From: Eremomyces bilateralis CBS 781.70
Lineage: Eukaryota > Ascomycota > Dothideomycetes > Eremomycetales > Eremomycetaceae
Assembly: GCF_010015585.1 (NCBI RefSeq)
Contig: NW_022985106.1
Coordinates: 62,001-126,000 of the forward strand
Length of the DNA stretch: 64,000 bases
Direction: 5' to 3'
Shown: one piece after another, positions 26,004 through 37,171 of the stretch
Numbering within the stretch: the first letter of the stretch is position 1
Layout: each line of letters opens with the position of its first letter
Program-made: the position numbers and the translations under genes
Notes under the pieces: generated by a model
The model's input: only the letters and a program-made list of their open reading frames with translations
Database searches by the model: none
What the model was told of the DNA's origin: nothing

Positions 26004-27359
26004 TTATTTTCCAAGCTCCCCCAGCATTAACTTCTGATCCGAAGACCCAGACAGGACTATGCCACCCATACACGTTAGCTCTCCTTGAAATTCTGACGGA
26101 GTGGTCACGGATGACTTACCAATGGTCGACTCGCTAGGCGAGAACCTCACGTCATTCACCGCCCCCTTATGGCCCGGCAGCTTGTATAACAACTTCCCCG
26201 TCCCAACATCCCACACCACAACAGTCCGATCCCCCCCTCCAGCCACGATCCGCTTCCCTTCCTTATCCCAGCTCGCCCTAAACAAATTCTTATCCATCCC
26301 CGTCGGCGCGCCATCGTACATCTTCACCTGTCGATTCGCCGGCGCGAACGGCCGGATGTCCCAGGTGCGCACGGTCGAGTCGTGGGAGTTGGAGAGGAGA
26401 TGTTGGGAGTCGGGGGAGACTTGGAGGGAGGTGATGGTGTCGGTGTGCCCGAGGAGGGAATATGCGACGGATTGTTTTCGGAGGTCCCAGACGCGGATGT
26501 CGTTGTCGATGCTGCCGGAGTATATTTCGTTGCCTGCTTCGGACATTGCGACTGCGGTGATGGGGTAGTCGGTTTCGAGGTAGGCGACGGCTTCTTTTTG
26601 TCGAGGATCCCAGATCTGTGCGATGGTTAGTAGATGCATGTGGGTTGTAGCTGATCGTGAACTCGTACTGCGACGGAGCCGTCGTCCGATCCTGTCACTG
26701 CTATCTCTTCGCCCCGTTTGCTGAGATCCATACAGTTTATGACGTCCTCATGACCAACATGCCGACGTATCCTCTGTCCAGTCTCAACATCCCAGCTTGC
26801 GAGGGACATGTCGGCCGAAGCGGAAAAGAGTGTCCGGGTATCTCTGGACCAATGTAGGTCGAGGATAGCTCCCTTATGGCCTGTTAACTGCCCATAGTTC
26901 TCACAGTCGCCATATGTCCGCCATAGCACTAAACTCCATCAGCATACGCGCCCGTTAAGTTGGCATTCCACGTACGTATGTTTCGATCCATTGAACCCGA
27001 TGCGATGTAGTTTCCGGTCGGGTCGAACCGACATGCATAGACCTCACCACTGTGCCCTGACAGCTCCATGACCGGAGCCTGTAAGCCACTCGTCCGCGGT
27101 ACCTATATGATCAAGCCATAATCAGCATCATGTCGGGAAAAAGGTACGCCTTCACATTGGAGCTCCGTTCAAGCTCCCTACAGGAAGACGCATCTCTAGG
27201 TGCGATTGAGCTAACCGATTGGATGAGCGCGCCATTCTGTGCAGTACCATTCACGACGGCTATGGCGTTACTCGAATTGAGATTGGCATCAGATCTTTGT
27301 CGTTTAACCAGCTGGTGGGAGGAGAAGTTGTCGGGCGCTGAGCGCTTTTCGGAGGACAT
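26004..27359 (-). CDS. spf38: U5 snRNP 40 kDa WD40 protein (SNRNP40/Spf38)
   Basis: Spliceosomal WD-repeat protein of the U5 snRNP. Exons (minus): 27359-27216, 27102-26976, 26928-26669, 26615-26120, 26056-26004; 359 residues. A short polar N-terminus is followed by seven WD repeats beginning at APVMELSGHSGEVYACRF. Diagnostic stretches are MDRNILLW (made by the exon 2/3 join), GHKGAILDLHWSRD, DMSLASWDVETGQRIRRHVGH and RPFAPANRQVKMYDGAPTG. The last repeat is completed by the final 53-nt exon (TIVLSGSSDQKLMLGEL). Length and order match the family. The 3' end faces the 3' end of the secreted-protein gene, 199 bp apart. Confidence 0.93.
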
Positions 27360-28288
27360 GATGGCTAACGGAGGGACTGGAGGGTGCCACGGGGGGTCCT
27401 TAGAATTAATTATGTTGATATGTAATTGCTCTTAAAAAGAAGGAGGAGATTAGGAACGACAATTGTCAAGCCTGATCAAAACATGAACGGGACATGAACC
27501 TGATGCCATGTGCCCCTACATGACTTGGAGATCGGCTGGAAATTTCGTGATGTTGGTTTGACGCCTTACAGCCTGATCAAACTGCCCAGGCCGTGCTGCT
27601 TCAACTTCATGTTGATCACGATAAGGCACCAACATGGGTTCAGGAATTGACTTCAGGATCGCCTGGATTTATTCCATCCTGTATTTGCATTTCGAAGCCC
27701 GATCCCCTGGTCGCATGTCATATCCTTTTCAGCTGGTCATTGCAAATCAGATTTCTCATTTCTGATGTTGACCGGAGAGGCTTGGCTACATCCAGTGTTG
27801 GACGTGACTGCACGCCCGCTGCAGCCACATCTGTCCACCCACATCTGTCCACCCCCATTGACAAAGTATCATGCTGAAATTCCAACACAGCCCTCTGCTC
27901 CAAGCCTCGCTCCTTTCCACATTGGAAAAGAGAGTCTCTGCTCAATGGGCGAACCGGAAGGGAATCTGCTAGAATACCGGACTGATCCGAAAGCCTTGAG
28001 GTCGCCGCCCTATGTGTAGCCTCAGACGCGTAGATAGACCAGCTGGGCGCCGCTCACCAGCATCATTAAGTTTAGTCTTTCCTCCCTTTTGAATCTCTCG
28101 TGCTTTTTATCCTTCCAGTGTACAAATTGTTTTGCATTGGAGTACGAAACGTAGCTGTCAAAAATCACATCGTAGTGTCTCCCTATGTACTTAACAGTCC
28201 ACAGCCTTGCGAACACCTAATCGTTTGCTGGCTTCGCATTCTTCCGCATCGACTCACCCACCAGCATATCATATTTGCTATGTAAGAT
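27360..28288. other. Divergent promoter region
   Basis: Lies between the U5-40K gene (minus) and the ankyrin gene (plus). Contains a short repeat CCACATCTGTCCACCC near 27830-27857 (tandem ACATCTGTCCACCC). No gene seen. Confidence 0.55.
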
Positions 28289-31200
28289 ATGTCCTTCGGT
28301 TTCTCAGTTGGAGACTTTATCCGAGTTTTCGAGCTCGCAAGGGACACCTATCACGACTGTCGACATGCTCCGTCCCAGTTCCAAGACGCCGGCCGCGGTG
28401 CTGACAGCCTGCGCATTGTCCTGGAGGGCATCCACGCAGAAATACGAAACCCGAGCTCCATCCTTCATCGAAATGAGCGCACGGCTACCGATTTCGCCAT
28501 GTGTGCGAAGCGTTGTGAGACGGAGTTATTGCGCCTCAAGGACATCGTGACGAAATACAGGAGCTTGGGAACAGACAAACCAAAAGCCATCGACCGGTTT
28601 AAGTTTCCAAAAAAGGAGCTCATGGATATCAGAGGGAAGCTGGTCTATCATACATCGACGCTGACAGCCTTCGTGAACACCATTGGTCTTGGTATTCAGG
28701 GGAGACTTGACGACAATGTGCAAAAGAGTCTGGGATTACAGAAAGATACTGCAAACATGCAAGAGGACACCTTGGTACTGCAACAGAAATCCACAAATAT
28801 GCAGAGGCGGACAATCAATCTGCAGAAAGAGTCTATGAATCTTCAACACGCCACGATCGACATCCAACAAGAGACCCTAGAGAAACAGGACAAGTCTTTG
28901 GCTATGCAACGCCACATTCTTGATGCCATTGACCGATACGCGGCGGAAGCACGGGTTGGCGGAAACCTCAGCTCTATCTTATCGGATCACTCAAACGATG
29001 AAAAAGGCGTATGGAAGGATCTGCGATCCCGTCTTATATCTGAGGGTATCAAAAGTCGGTCCATCACCGAGAACGAGTCCGCGATCGTCGAAAGGATTCA
29101 AGAACTCATTCATTTCAATATGTTCGACTCCGAAGTCGAGACCGACTGCACTTCAAGCATCGCAGAGAATTCGGAGCTGTCGTGGGATGAGACAGAAGTT
29201 CCGCAAAGCGCTGCGGCTGATGGCGACAATGGGTGGGATTTCATGAACAATAGCATGCACTCGGCCAAGATCCAATCGCTTCCGGAACTTGAAATGGCGG
29301 AGGACATCCACCAAGACGGCGAGTCTGAGGCTACCGTGACACCAAAGGGATCGATCGAGAACTTGCAGCGTCCATCTATCGATACAACCTACAGGTCGCC
29401 TTGTGTGGAAAGTGTGGCAGCAAATGATGCGGATTCCGAAGGTACTATCACGCCTCGGCTATCCCGGAAGTCTTCCAGGAGGGACTTGCATAAGAGTCCT
29501 ACGACCATATTTGATCGGGGCGAGAGCAAAATAGATCCTCCTGCACTACATGTCGCGTCTGAAGGACGGGATATAACCCCTCAAGGCGTGTTTGAAAGAC
29601 AAGCTTCTTCATACGCGTTCCGCGGGAGCGATATTGTCTCTGACTTGGACATTCCTGATGATCGCAGTGTCACCTCCACTATCGCCGATCGTCGCTCCAC
29701 CATATACTCGATACAACGGCCTGGTTTGCGTGCCGACCGAGTCCCTTCATCCCTCACGAGACGATCCTCACCAGATGACCATAGCACGAAAATGCGAATC
29801 TGGCGTGGGCTGAATGGTTTCAACATGAAAGGCCGCTATTGTGGCCGAAATGGGGATTATGTAGTACTCGAAGATGTCGACGGCCAGGACGTCCTTGTCT
29901 CATATTCGAACTTGACGCATAAGGATAAGGACCGTATCGCGGTGATAGATGACCGAACGAAGAAATCTACCCAGGACGGACGAGTCCATCCGGATGACGG
30001 CACTGTTCGCCAGGAGCCCAATCGGATCGATGCAGATCGATCTTCTCCGCCTATTTCGGAACCAGTGTCTGGCCGAACAATCAAAAAGCCATGGCGGGTT
30101 GGGAAACGAAGTCATAATCGGGTGACGTGGACGTTCCGCTCGCCCTCCTGGGCGTCGCCAACCGGCTATTATATCGGCTCGAAAGCCGCCGATGCGTTGC
30201 CTTCGGCTGCCGCCAAAGGAGATCTAGAGTTGGTCAAGGCGCTCCTCAGGAAAGACAAGCGTATCCACCCGAGGGGAACATCGTCGTTGAACAACGATAG
30301 GAACGTCAAGGCGACTGCTTTGCCGAGGGCTGTTAAGAACGGCCACTTTCAGGTTGTCAAATACCTCCTTGAGAGCGGTGCTAATGTTGAAGTGCATTCA
30401 TATACAGGGACGCTTCTGGTTCGTGCTATCTATAACCGAGATCCATCCATGGCTCGCCTTCTGTTGGAGTATGGAGTGAACGTCAATGGGCGCGACGACA
30501 TTTTCAATCGGTTGGACGCTTTCCCAGTTTTCACCGGACCTGAATCTCTGGTCAACAGCCGATGCCCCCCACTGTATCTGGCGGCCGAAACCGGGCAACG
30601 AGATTTAGTCCGCCTCCTTCTGGACTACGAGGTTAACATTAACATCCTGGGGCCATACCACGAAACGCCACTCTCCATAGCGGCGCGGCGTGGGCATTTT
30701 GACGCGGTCGAGCTGCTTCTCCAGGAGGGAGCGTATACGGGAGTCATCATGCGAGATGGCCAAAGCGCACTACCTGCCGCCGTTGACGAAAGACATTGCG
30801 ATATTGTCCGGCTCCTGTTGGAGTACGGTGCGGACCCCAATAGCAGGCATAGCGGCCTTGGAGACACGGTTCTTTTCATCGCGTCACAGCAAGAAGACGC
30901 AGCCATGGTAAAAGAGCTTCTGAAGTATGGCGCGGATCCAAATCTACCCAATAAAAGGATCAAGGGGAAAGACGCGTTCGCGATGAGGGACTTCGACCGT
31001 ATTCGCCGGCGCCCGAAGACTCGCACTGTCAGTCCGTTGGGGGTGGCTGCGGAGAGCGGCCACATCGAGGTGGTCGAACAACTGTTGGAGTACGGAGCCG
31101 ATGTCAACCAAACGCACTCAGACACCAGGCATCCCGTCAATTTAGCCGCGGGACGTGAGCATTTCGAGATCGTGGCGTTATTACGAAATCATGGAGCGGT

Positions 31201-31594
31201 ACTATCGGATGCTATGCTGAGGAAGGTCACCGGCCACGAACAGCGCCAACGAGACTCTAAAAGCGCGCACCGCTTATCCAGCAACGACAGCCGCCGCAGG
31301 GATCGACCCAAGTCCAACAGAGACCGGAAGGACGGTCGCGATTACGAGCGACGGCTCAGTTGGAGTTGGAAGAATGACGGGAGCGGGGACGCCATCAACG
31401 ACGCGAAATCAAAGGCTGCCATGGCGTTCTTTATCGCCGCGGCTGTCGAAGTGTTTCGAAATAGAAATAAGCCACTAAGCGCAAGTCGGGCTTTTGATGC
31501 GGGATTCGGCGCGGCGGACGGAGTCCAGGGCGGCCCTTCCCAGACGGCTTCGCGGAGAGAGGGCGTGAGGAAGGAGGATACAGTGCGCGGGTGA
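28289..31594 (+). CDS. STAND-type N-terminal domain / heptad coiled coil / SHD1-like / ankyrin repeat protein
   Basis: Single-exon gene, 1101 residues. The start MSFGFSVGDFIRVFELA is the typical opening of the fungal N-terminal domain found on STAND/NLR-like proteins (about residues 1-145). Residues 148-210 are nine ungapped heptads with Gln at position 4 of each. A Ser/Asp-rich, probably disordered, region follows. Residues about 502-556 (MRIWRGLNGFNMKGRYCG to KDRIAVID) resemble the Sla1 homology domain 1, a small beta fold. Around 634-974 are about eight ankyrin repeats (LLEYGADPN, LLKYGADPN, LLEYGADVN). An Arg/Asp/Ser-rich basic stretch and a short Ala/Gly hydrophobic C-terminus (AAMAFFIAAAVEVF, near 1043) end it. 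No NACHT or NB-ARC ATPase is present, so this is an NLR-related architecture without its switch. A role in non-self or stress signalling is inference. Confidence 0.85.
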   Translation: MSFGFSVGDFIRVFELARDTYHDCRHAPSQFQDAGRGADSLRIVLEGIHAEIRNPSSILHRNERTATDFAMCAKRCETELLRLKDIVTKYRSLGTDKPKAIDRFKFPKKELMDIRGKLVYHTSTLTAFVNTIGLGIQGRLDDNVQKSLGLQKDTANMQEDTLVLQQKSTNMQRRTINLQKESMNLQHATIDIQQETLEKQDKSLAMQRHILDAIDRYAAEARVGGNLSSILSDHSNDEKGVWKDLRSRLISEGIKSRSITENESAIVERIQELIHFNMFDSEVETDCTSSIAENSELSWDETEVPQSAAADGDNGWDFMNNSMHSAKIQSLPELEMAEDIHQDGESEATVTPKGSIENLQRPSIDTTYRSPCVESVAANDADSEGTITPRLSRKSSRRDLHKSPTTIFDRGESKIDPPALHVASEGRDITPQGVFERQASSYAFRGSDIVSDLDIPDDRSVTSTIADRRSTIYSIQRPGLRADRVPSSLTRRSSPDDHSTKMRIWRGLNGFNMKGRYCGRNGDYVVLEDVDGQDVLVSYSNLTHKDKDRIAVIDDRTKKSTQDGRVHPDDGTVRQEPNRIDADRSSPPISEPVSGRTIKKPWRVGKRSHNRVTWTFRSPSWASPTGYYIGSKAADALPSAAAKGDLELVKALLRKDKRIHPRGTSSLNNDRNVKATALPRAVKNGHFQVVKYLLESGANVEVHSYTGTLLVRAIYNRDPSMARLLLEYGVNVNGRDDIFNRLDAFPVFTGPESLVNSRCPPLYLAAETGQRDLVRLLLDYEVNINILGPYHETPLSIAARRGHFDAVELLLQEGAYTGVIMRDGQSALPAAVDERHCDIVRLLLEYGADPNSRHSGLGDTVLFIASQQEDAAMVKELLKYGADPNLPNKRIKGKDAFAMRDFDRIRRRPKTRTVSPLGVAAESGHIEVVEQLLEYGADVNQTHSDTRHPVNLAAGREHFEIVALLRNHGAVLSDAMLRKVTGHEQRQRDSKSAHRLSSNDSRRRDRPKSNRDRKDGRDYERRLSWSWKNDGSGDAINDAKSKAAMAFFIAAAVEVFRNRNKPLSASRAFDAGFGAADGVQGGPSQTASRREGVRKEDTVRG

Positions 31595-32111
31595 GGCGGT
31601 GGACGTCTGTGGGATGATTCATGGAGAAGCGGATTTTAGGAATACCTAATACTGTGCCCGCCTGTAGAGAAAGAGAGCGAGAATTGGAGCGTCCATCAAC
31701 CAACCCGGTGATTTCGCAACTGTAGATTAGATACCTACCTAAAGAATATTGTACGGACCGCCGTCTAGCAATGATGCTGAAATACTACATATTTCCTGCA
31801 AAACCAGGTCAGGATAATTAGCCGATGATACGAAGTAAGCGTTTGTAGCTGAGATGCCCCATCGCCCAGGGGCCAGGCTGCCGCAACGTGGGGTCCCGCG
31901 CCGTCTCCAATATGTAGTTGCTAACGTGAACCGGCGTCTATCCCTAGAACGCTTCCTTCAACCTCACTCCCACTTCTTCCTACCACTGCTCTCCCCAACC
32001 CCAGACGTCAACTGATTCCCACACCGCGTTTCCGTGCAAACATGAGTGCGCGAGAGAGACGGACTGCCAGCTCGCGACGATAGAGCTCGTTCCACGGACA
32101 CCGGAGAAACC
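31595..32111. other. Intergenic between ankyrin gene and BET3
   Basis: Short intergenic region in which I see no gene or clear regulatory motif. Confidence 0.5.
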
Positions 32112-32989
32112 ATGGCGTCCACGAAAGCCGCCCGCATCGGCGAAGAGTACGTACTCCAGATCCCGCAACTCTCAACTGTATTTTGGAATCCATTGCTAAC
32201 TGTCACAGTGTATGGAAGTAAGTACCACCCACCTCCCTACCCCCGCGTCGCCCTCCTAAACACCATCTCACCATCTCCAGAACGCGAGTCGACAAAGTCA
32301 ACGCCGAGCTCGTGACGCTGACGTACGGCACGATCGTGGCGCAACTGTGCGCGGACTTCGATGCGGACTACGCGGAGGTGAACCGGCAGCTGGACAAAAT
32401 GGGGTACAACATCGGGGTGCGGTTGATCGAAGACTTCCTCGCGAAGTCGGGGACGGCGGCGTGCGCGAACTTTCGGGAGACGGCGGAGATGATTGCGAAG
32501 GTGGGTTTTTAGGTCTGGAGAAAGGGGAGGGGATGCTACTCTACGGAGAGGGCGGAGAGAGAGGGATAGAGGGATGTATGGACTAACGATGATGGCGGTG
32601 ACGATGTAGGTCGGATTCAAGATGTTCCTGAACATCACACCCCCCATCACGAATTGGTCGGGCGACAACAAGCAGTTCTCGCTGATATTCGACGAGAACC
32701 CTCTGGCGGACTTCGTGGAGCTGCCGGACGATGGACGGGCGCAGGATGAGCTGTGGTTCTCCAACATCCTGTGCGGCGTGATCCGAGGGGCACTGGAAAT
32801 GGTATGGTCCCACGATTTCGTTTTCTTACTCGTTCTGGAAAGTCGGTCATTTGCTGATGTGGTGCACAGGTGCAATTGCAGGTGGAGGCGCATTTCGTGA
32901 GCGATGTGTTACGGGGGAACGATACGACGGAGATGCGGATTTCGTTGATTCGGATCATTGATGATGAGATGCCTCCAGACGATGAGTGA
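32112..32989 (+). CDS. bet3: TRAPP complex core subunit Bet3
   Basis: Core subunit of the TRAPP complexes that activate Ypt1/Rab1 in ER-to-Golgi and intra-Golgi traffic and autophagy. Exons: 32112-32146, 32209-32217 (9 nt), 32281-32500, 32610-32801, 32870-32989; 191 residues, the usual length. The tiny exon 2 supplies the conserved DVWK before TRVDKVNAELVTLTYG. The family palmitoylation cysteine region is in LTYGTIVAQLCADF; GYNIGVRLIEDFLAK and the terminal EAHFVSDVLRGNDTTE are conserved. Skipping the 9-nt exon would keep the frame but delete this contact. The start ATG is the first one in frame, in a good context (aaaccATGG). Confidence 0.93.
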
Positions 32990-33868
32990 TGGGGTGTATC
33001 AGGATTCAGTTGCCCTTCTACAGTAGCCGACCAGTCTCTCGCCATGGGAAGCTATGTTGCAGCCATGGACAGCCCATCGCTGTATCGGGCGTTGTCTCAC
33101 AGTCGACGGGCTCTCTATCTTACTAAGGAGGACATCCGGATTTTGTCCGTGCTCGCCACCTCAGTCAAGCGTGTCAATGGGGCGAAAGAATTGCCCGTTC
33201 TCATTGAATCATACCTTCCAAGTCTCACGGAGAACGAGCGGACTTAGTGGTCAGTGGAAATATGGATGACAATGAGATGTGTAGGGCGGGTTGGAAAGCG
33301 TGGAGAAATCATTGAACCCAAATCAGCGTCTGGACCTGTCTCGCCCTGAGCGATGCATCAATGCGATTCAAACCTCCAATCCAACTCGCTACATGAATCA
33401 TCTGTCAAGCAGTGAATAGCAGTACTATTATCCCATAATTTTATTTTCGATATTAATCCTGATCGAGTGGTTTAAATATCCAATCGTTCAATAATCAATG
33501 CGATACTTGGTCCTGAAAGGAGATGGGTATATCACGTGATCCCGATTCCGGTGGCGGGAAACCTCCGCGGCTCCCAATGAATTTCATCATCACCAGAACA
33601 ATCCAAATCAATGGACCTCCGCCAATTCCCTCTCCCATCCTTTGACTCAGGAGACATCACTTGATCCTTTCATTTCTCCCTCCGATTCCCTCCTGCTCTC
33701 GTGTTGGTCTCGGTGTATATTGGTTTTCTTCCCATCCATCCATCAGGAAATCCTGGCTTTGTTTGGCCGATTTTGTGATAGAGGTTCGCATCCGTCCGAC
33801 GTTTGTTAATAGCCAAGAGACCGAAGGGAGAGAGGGGAAATCTCCACGCCCCGACCGATCGTTTTATG
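32990..33868. other. Intergenic after BET3
   Basis: BET3 3' flank and distal promoter of the next gene. A 67-codon ATG frame at 33044-33247 lies 55 bp after the BET3 stop and has no recognisable content; it is probably 3' UTR. The palindrome ATCACGTGAT is at 33531-33540. Confidence 0.5.
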
Positions 33869-34759
33869 GGCGCCCTAAGAGCCCACAGAGCCCCCGCAAA
33901 CCCCCCGAGGCCCCGGAATCAGGAACCCCCCACCGCGTCTCAGCACCTACCCACCAATCACAGCAAAAGGGCGTCACTCAACGGTGCACACTCATCGCGC
34001 TGAGTCGCACACACACTTGACTCTTCCACTCTCCTCCTCCAGCCATTATTGCATCCAATCCGCATTCGCCTTCCGCCATCTTTCCGCCATCCACTCCATC
34101 CACCCACTCTCCTCCTCTCTCTGGAGACACGCCAACCACTCCATCAGGCATTAGATCAGATCTACATCCTTCTGTCACTGTCACCTGGATTTCCATACTC
34201 ACTTCTTACCTCTTACCATCTACTATCTGCGACTACTCCTACCATCTATCACTTTAGCTCCATCCTGGACATAACGACTCCAACTCCCGCCCCATTATTC
34301 ATCCTTCTACTCACTCCACCCAACTCCTCGTCCCTACCCATCGTCTATCGTCGAGGACAATCCCACCATTTGCGCTGCACCACCATACGGCATAGTGCGT
34401 CGCGACAAAGGATCCGTCTCTCACCACCACCGAATTCCCCGTTCGCCGCACTGCACCGCGGTGTGATCGATCGCCTCCGACCGCTGGCGCAATCCCGTGC
34501 ATCGCCGACGCCTCTCGCAACCACCGCCCGCGCAGCGTCCCATATCGCCTGTCGATATCCTCTGCACGATTTTCCCGCTCGACAGGCTGGCCGGCCATAA
34601 TATCGAGACGTCGTCCGCCGCTGTCGCGACGTCGTTGCATCGATCGCTTATTAGGGCTTCCCCCCAACATCTGGGTCTTGGCGTCCGTTCGCCGACCCTG
34701 CATCGAGTGGAATCTCGTTTCTCTCGTCCCAACACGGCCGTCGCTCCTCGAAATCGATC
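33869..34759 (+). promoter_or_regulatory. Long CT-rich, ATG-free leader of SOM1
   Basis: From the ATG at 33866 to the start codon at 34760 there is no ATG on the plus strand in any frame. The tract is C/T-rich. The pattern fits a long 5' untranslated leader under selection against upstream start codons, as is usual for developmental regulators in these fungi. Introns within it cannot be excluded. Confidence 0.6.
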
Positions 34760-37171
34760 ATGAACCCTCAGGTCAATATGCCCGGAATGGGACCGTCCGC
34801 GGGCGGCCCCGTCGGCGGCACACCGATGATGAACAATAAATCGGCTGCCCCGCGTGGTAACGACTACACGAGCAAGCTCAACACCTACATCTACGACTAC
34901 CTCTTAAAACACGAGAAATACGATCTGGCGCGCGCATTCAAAGAGCAGATGCCCATCGTGGTCAGCAATGCGAGCGCCGGTGGCAAGAACGTGAACGGCG
35001 TGGACGACATGGACACCGATCCCAAAGACGGAGTGAAACGTCCCGACGACCTTCCTCTTCCCAATGTCCCCTCATATAGCCAGGATTGTTGCTTTCTGTT
35101 AGACTGGTGGTGCCAATTCTGGGACATCTTCGCCGCCAACCGCGGTGGACAGACCGGAATGTCGCAAGTCATGTCGCAGTACCTCAAGCACACTATGGTA
35201 TGTCAATCCGGTTTCGGAGGTGGAGAATGCAGCGACTGACGTGAATCACGATAGAATCAATCGCAGATGCGGAACGACGCTACGAATAAACTCCTGCGAC
35301 AAGGCGAGGGCGGCCCCAACGGCATGATGATGAATCGCCAAATGATGATGAACCTGCCTGGCCGACAGGGGATGACGGTGGCCGACATGCAGAGGCAAGC
35401 GATTGCTCGCGGAGCGTAAGTTTCCCACTCTCCCAATGGTACGACGTTGATTGACTCGTTCCCAGTAATCCCCAGCAGCTCCAGCAGATGAAGAACATGC
35501 AGGGACAACCGATGATGCCGCAGAACATGCGCCGAGACGGCTCGGGTATGGACATGGGCCAACAGCGCCCACAGTCTCCGAGCTCGGGGGACAACGCCCC
35601 GTCTCCGAAACGTCCTCGCATCGATGGGAATAACTTCAACCCGCAGCAGATGGGCCCCGGGGGTCGTCCGCAAGGGATGCCGGGCCAGGTCAACATGACG
35701 GGTCCGAACGGACAGATGCTCTTGCAGAGCGGTCTGCCAGCCGATCTCACTCAGCAACAGATGCAACAATTTGCGAATGCCAATGGAATGCAACCGAAGC
35801 TCGAGGTTCGTTGTGCCCAAGACTTGGTTGCGTGTTCACTACTGACGTTATCCAGGGTATGCCCCCAGGTATGATGCCCCAGATGGGTGATGGATCTGCT
35901 ATGGGCGATGCGAGCCAGATGCAAGCCGGAGCCCAGGGTAATCACGCGCTGCACGACTACCAAATGCAACTCATGCTCTTGGAACAGCAGAATAAGCGAC
36001 GATTGTTGATGGCGCGGCAAGAGCAAGAGGCCGGAGCTCAAGGCTTCGTCGGGGCACCATCCATGTCACCATCAGGGAGCCGAGCCGGAGGTCCGTCACC
36101 GAATCCGAACGATCAGATGAAGCGAGGCACCCCCAAGCTCCATCAACAGGGCCTCCCCGGATCCCCCATGCCAGACGGTATGGCTCCGAACCGAGGGTCT
36201 CCAGCGTCGAACTTCGATCCGAGCCAGATGCCTCAAGGGATGCAACCGCAATTCTACCAACAAATGGGCGGCCCGATGATGCGCCCACCGAGCTCCATGC
36301 CGCCGCAGTTCAACAACCCCCAGCAGATGGAAACGATCCGCCAAAACGGCGGTCGAATCCCGAACATCCCCAACGGCTGGCAAGGGAACCCGATGCGCCA
36401 AGGTGGTCCGCAGCCACAAGGACAACCGCAAGGCCAAGGACAACCGCAAGGGCAGCAGATGCCGCAGACCACGAATGGGCCGCCGGTTCCGATAGGTACC
36501 CCGCAGCAAAGGGGCAACAACATGGGACCCCCACCCGCTCCGGCCTCCGGCGAACCGCCACAGCGCACCCAGCCATCTTCGCCATCCCAGAACTCGACCG
36601 CGGCGCCGCCCACGCCATCGCAGACCACCAAGGCCAACCCGAAGAAGAAGGAGAAGCGGGAGGGCACAAAGGTCCGTACCTCGCCACGAATTTCGCCGGA
36701 AAATGTACTGACAATCAACAGAAAGGGGCCAAGAAAGCGGCCGCCGCAGCCGCCACGCCGGCAACTGAACCCGAGGCGCCGACCCCGACGCCCTCCACCC
36801 CCATCACGCCCATGCACTCGAACACGTTCAAAAACGGCGGGCCCCAGCCGCCCGCCAACGCGCAGGCCGCGCCGGCGCCGAACTCCGCCGCGGTTCAGCA
36901 GCCGGTGCAGCCGCAGATGGACAATGGGACGTTCGATCTCACCGGTGGGGTGCGTCTCCATCCTTTTGTTTCCGTTGACCGCGTTACCGTTACTGACAGA
37001 TGGCATCAGGCTTCCGAGTTCAGCCTCGAACTCATCCCCGACCTCAACCACGACGACGTACTCGAGCACTTCGACTTCGACTCCTTCTTGCAGACGGACG
37101 GGGACACGGGGATGCCGTTCGACACGCTGGGGTTCCCCGACGGCGTCGAGGCCGGCATGGGCGAGATGTAA
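34760..37171 (+). CDS. som1: LisH-domain transcriptional regulator, Som1/Flo8 (SomA) type
   Basis: Nuclear regulator downstream of cAMP/PKA controlling adhesion, filamentation, conidiation and virulence (Flo8 in yeast, SomA in Aspergillus, Som1 in Magnaporthe). Exons: 34760-35197, 35255-35415, 35466-35805, 35856-36671, 36722-36949, 37010-37171; 714 residues. The LisH motif is at about residues 35-60 (YTSKLNTYIYDYLLKHEKYD), followed by the LUFS-type extension with LLDWWCQFWDIFAA. The remainder is Gln/Met/Pro-rich with many QM and NPQQ stretches, then an Ala/Pro/Thr-rich region and an acidic, aromatic C-terminus (EHFDFDSFLQ) that looks like an activation segment. The last intron (60 nt) has no stop in frame, so a retained form 20 residues longer is possible. 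Confidence 0.9.

Noticed and set aside
33044-33247. 67-codon ATG frame after BET3
   Set aside because: Only 55 bp after the BET3 stop, no features; most likely 3' UTR.
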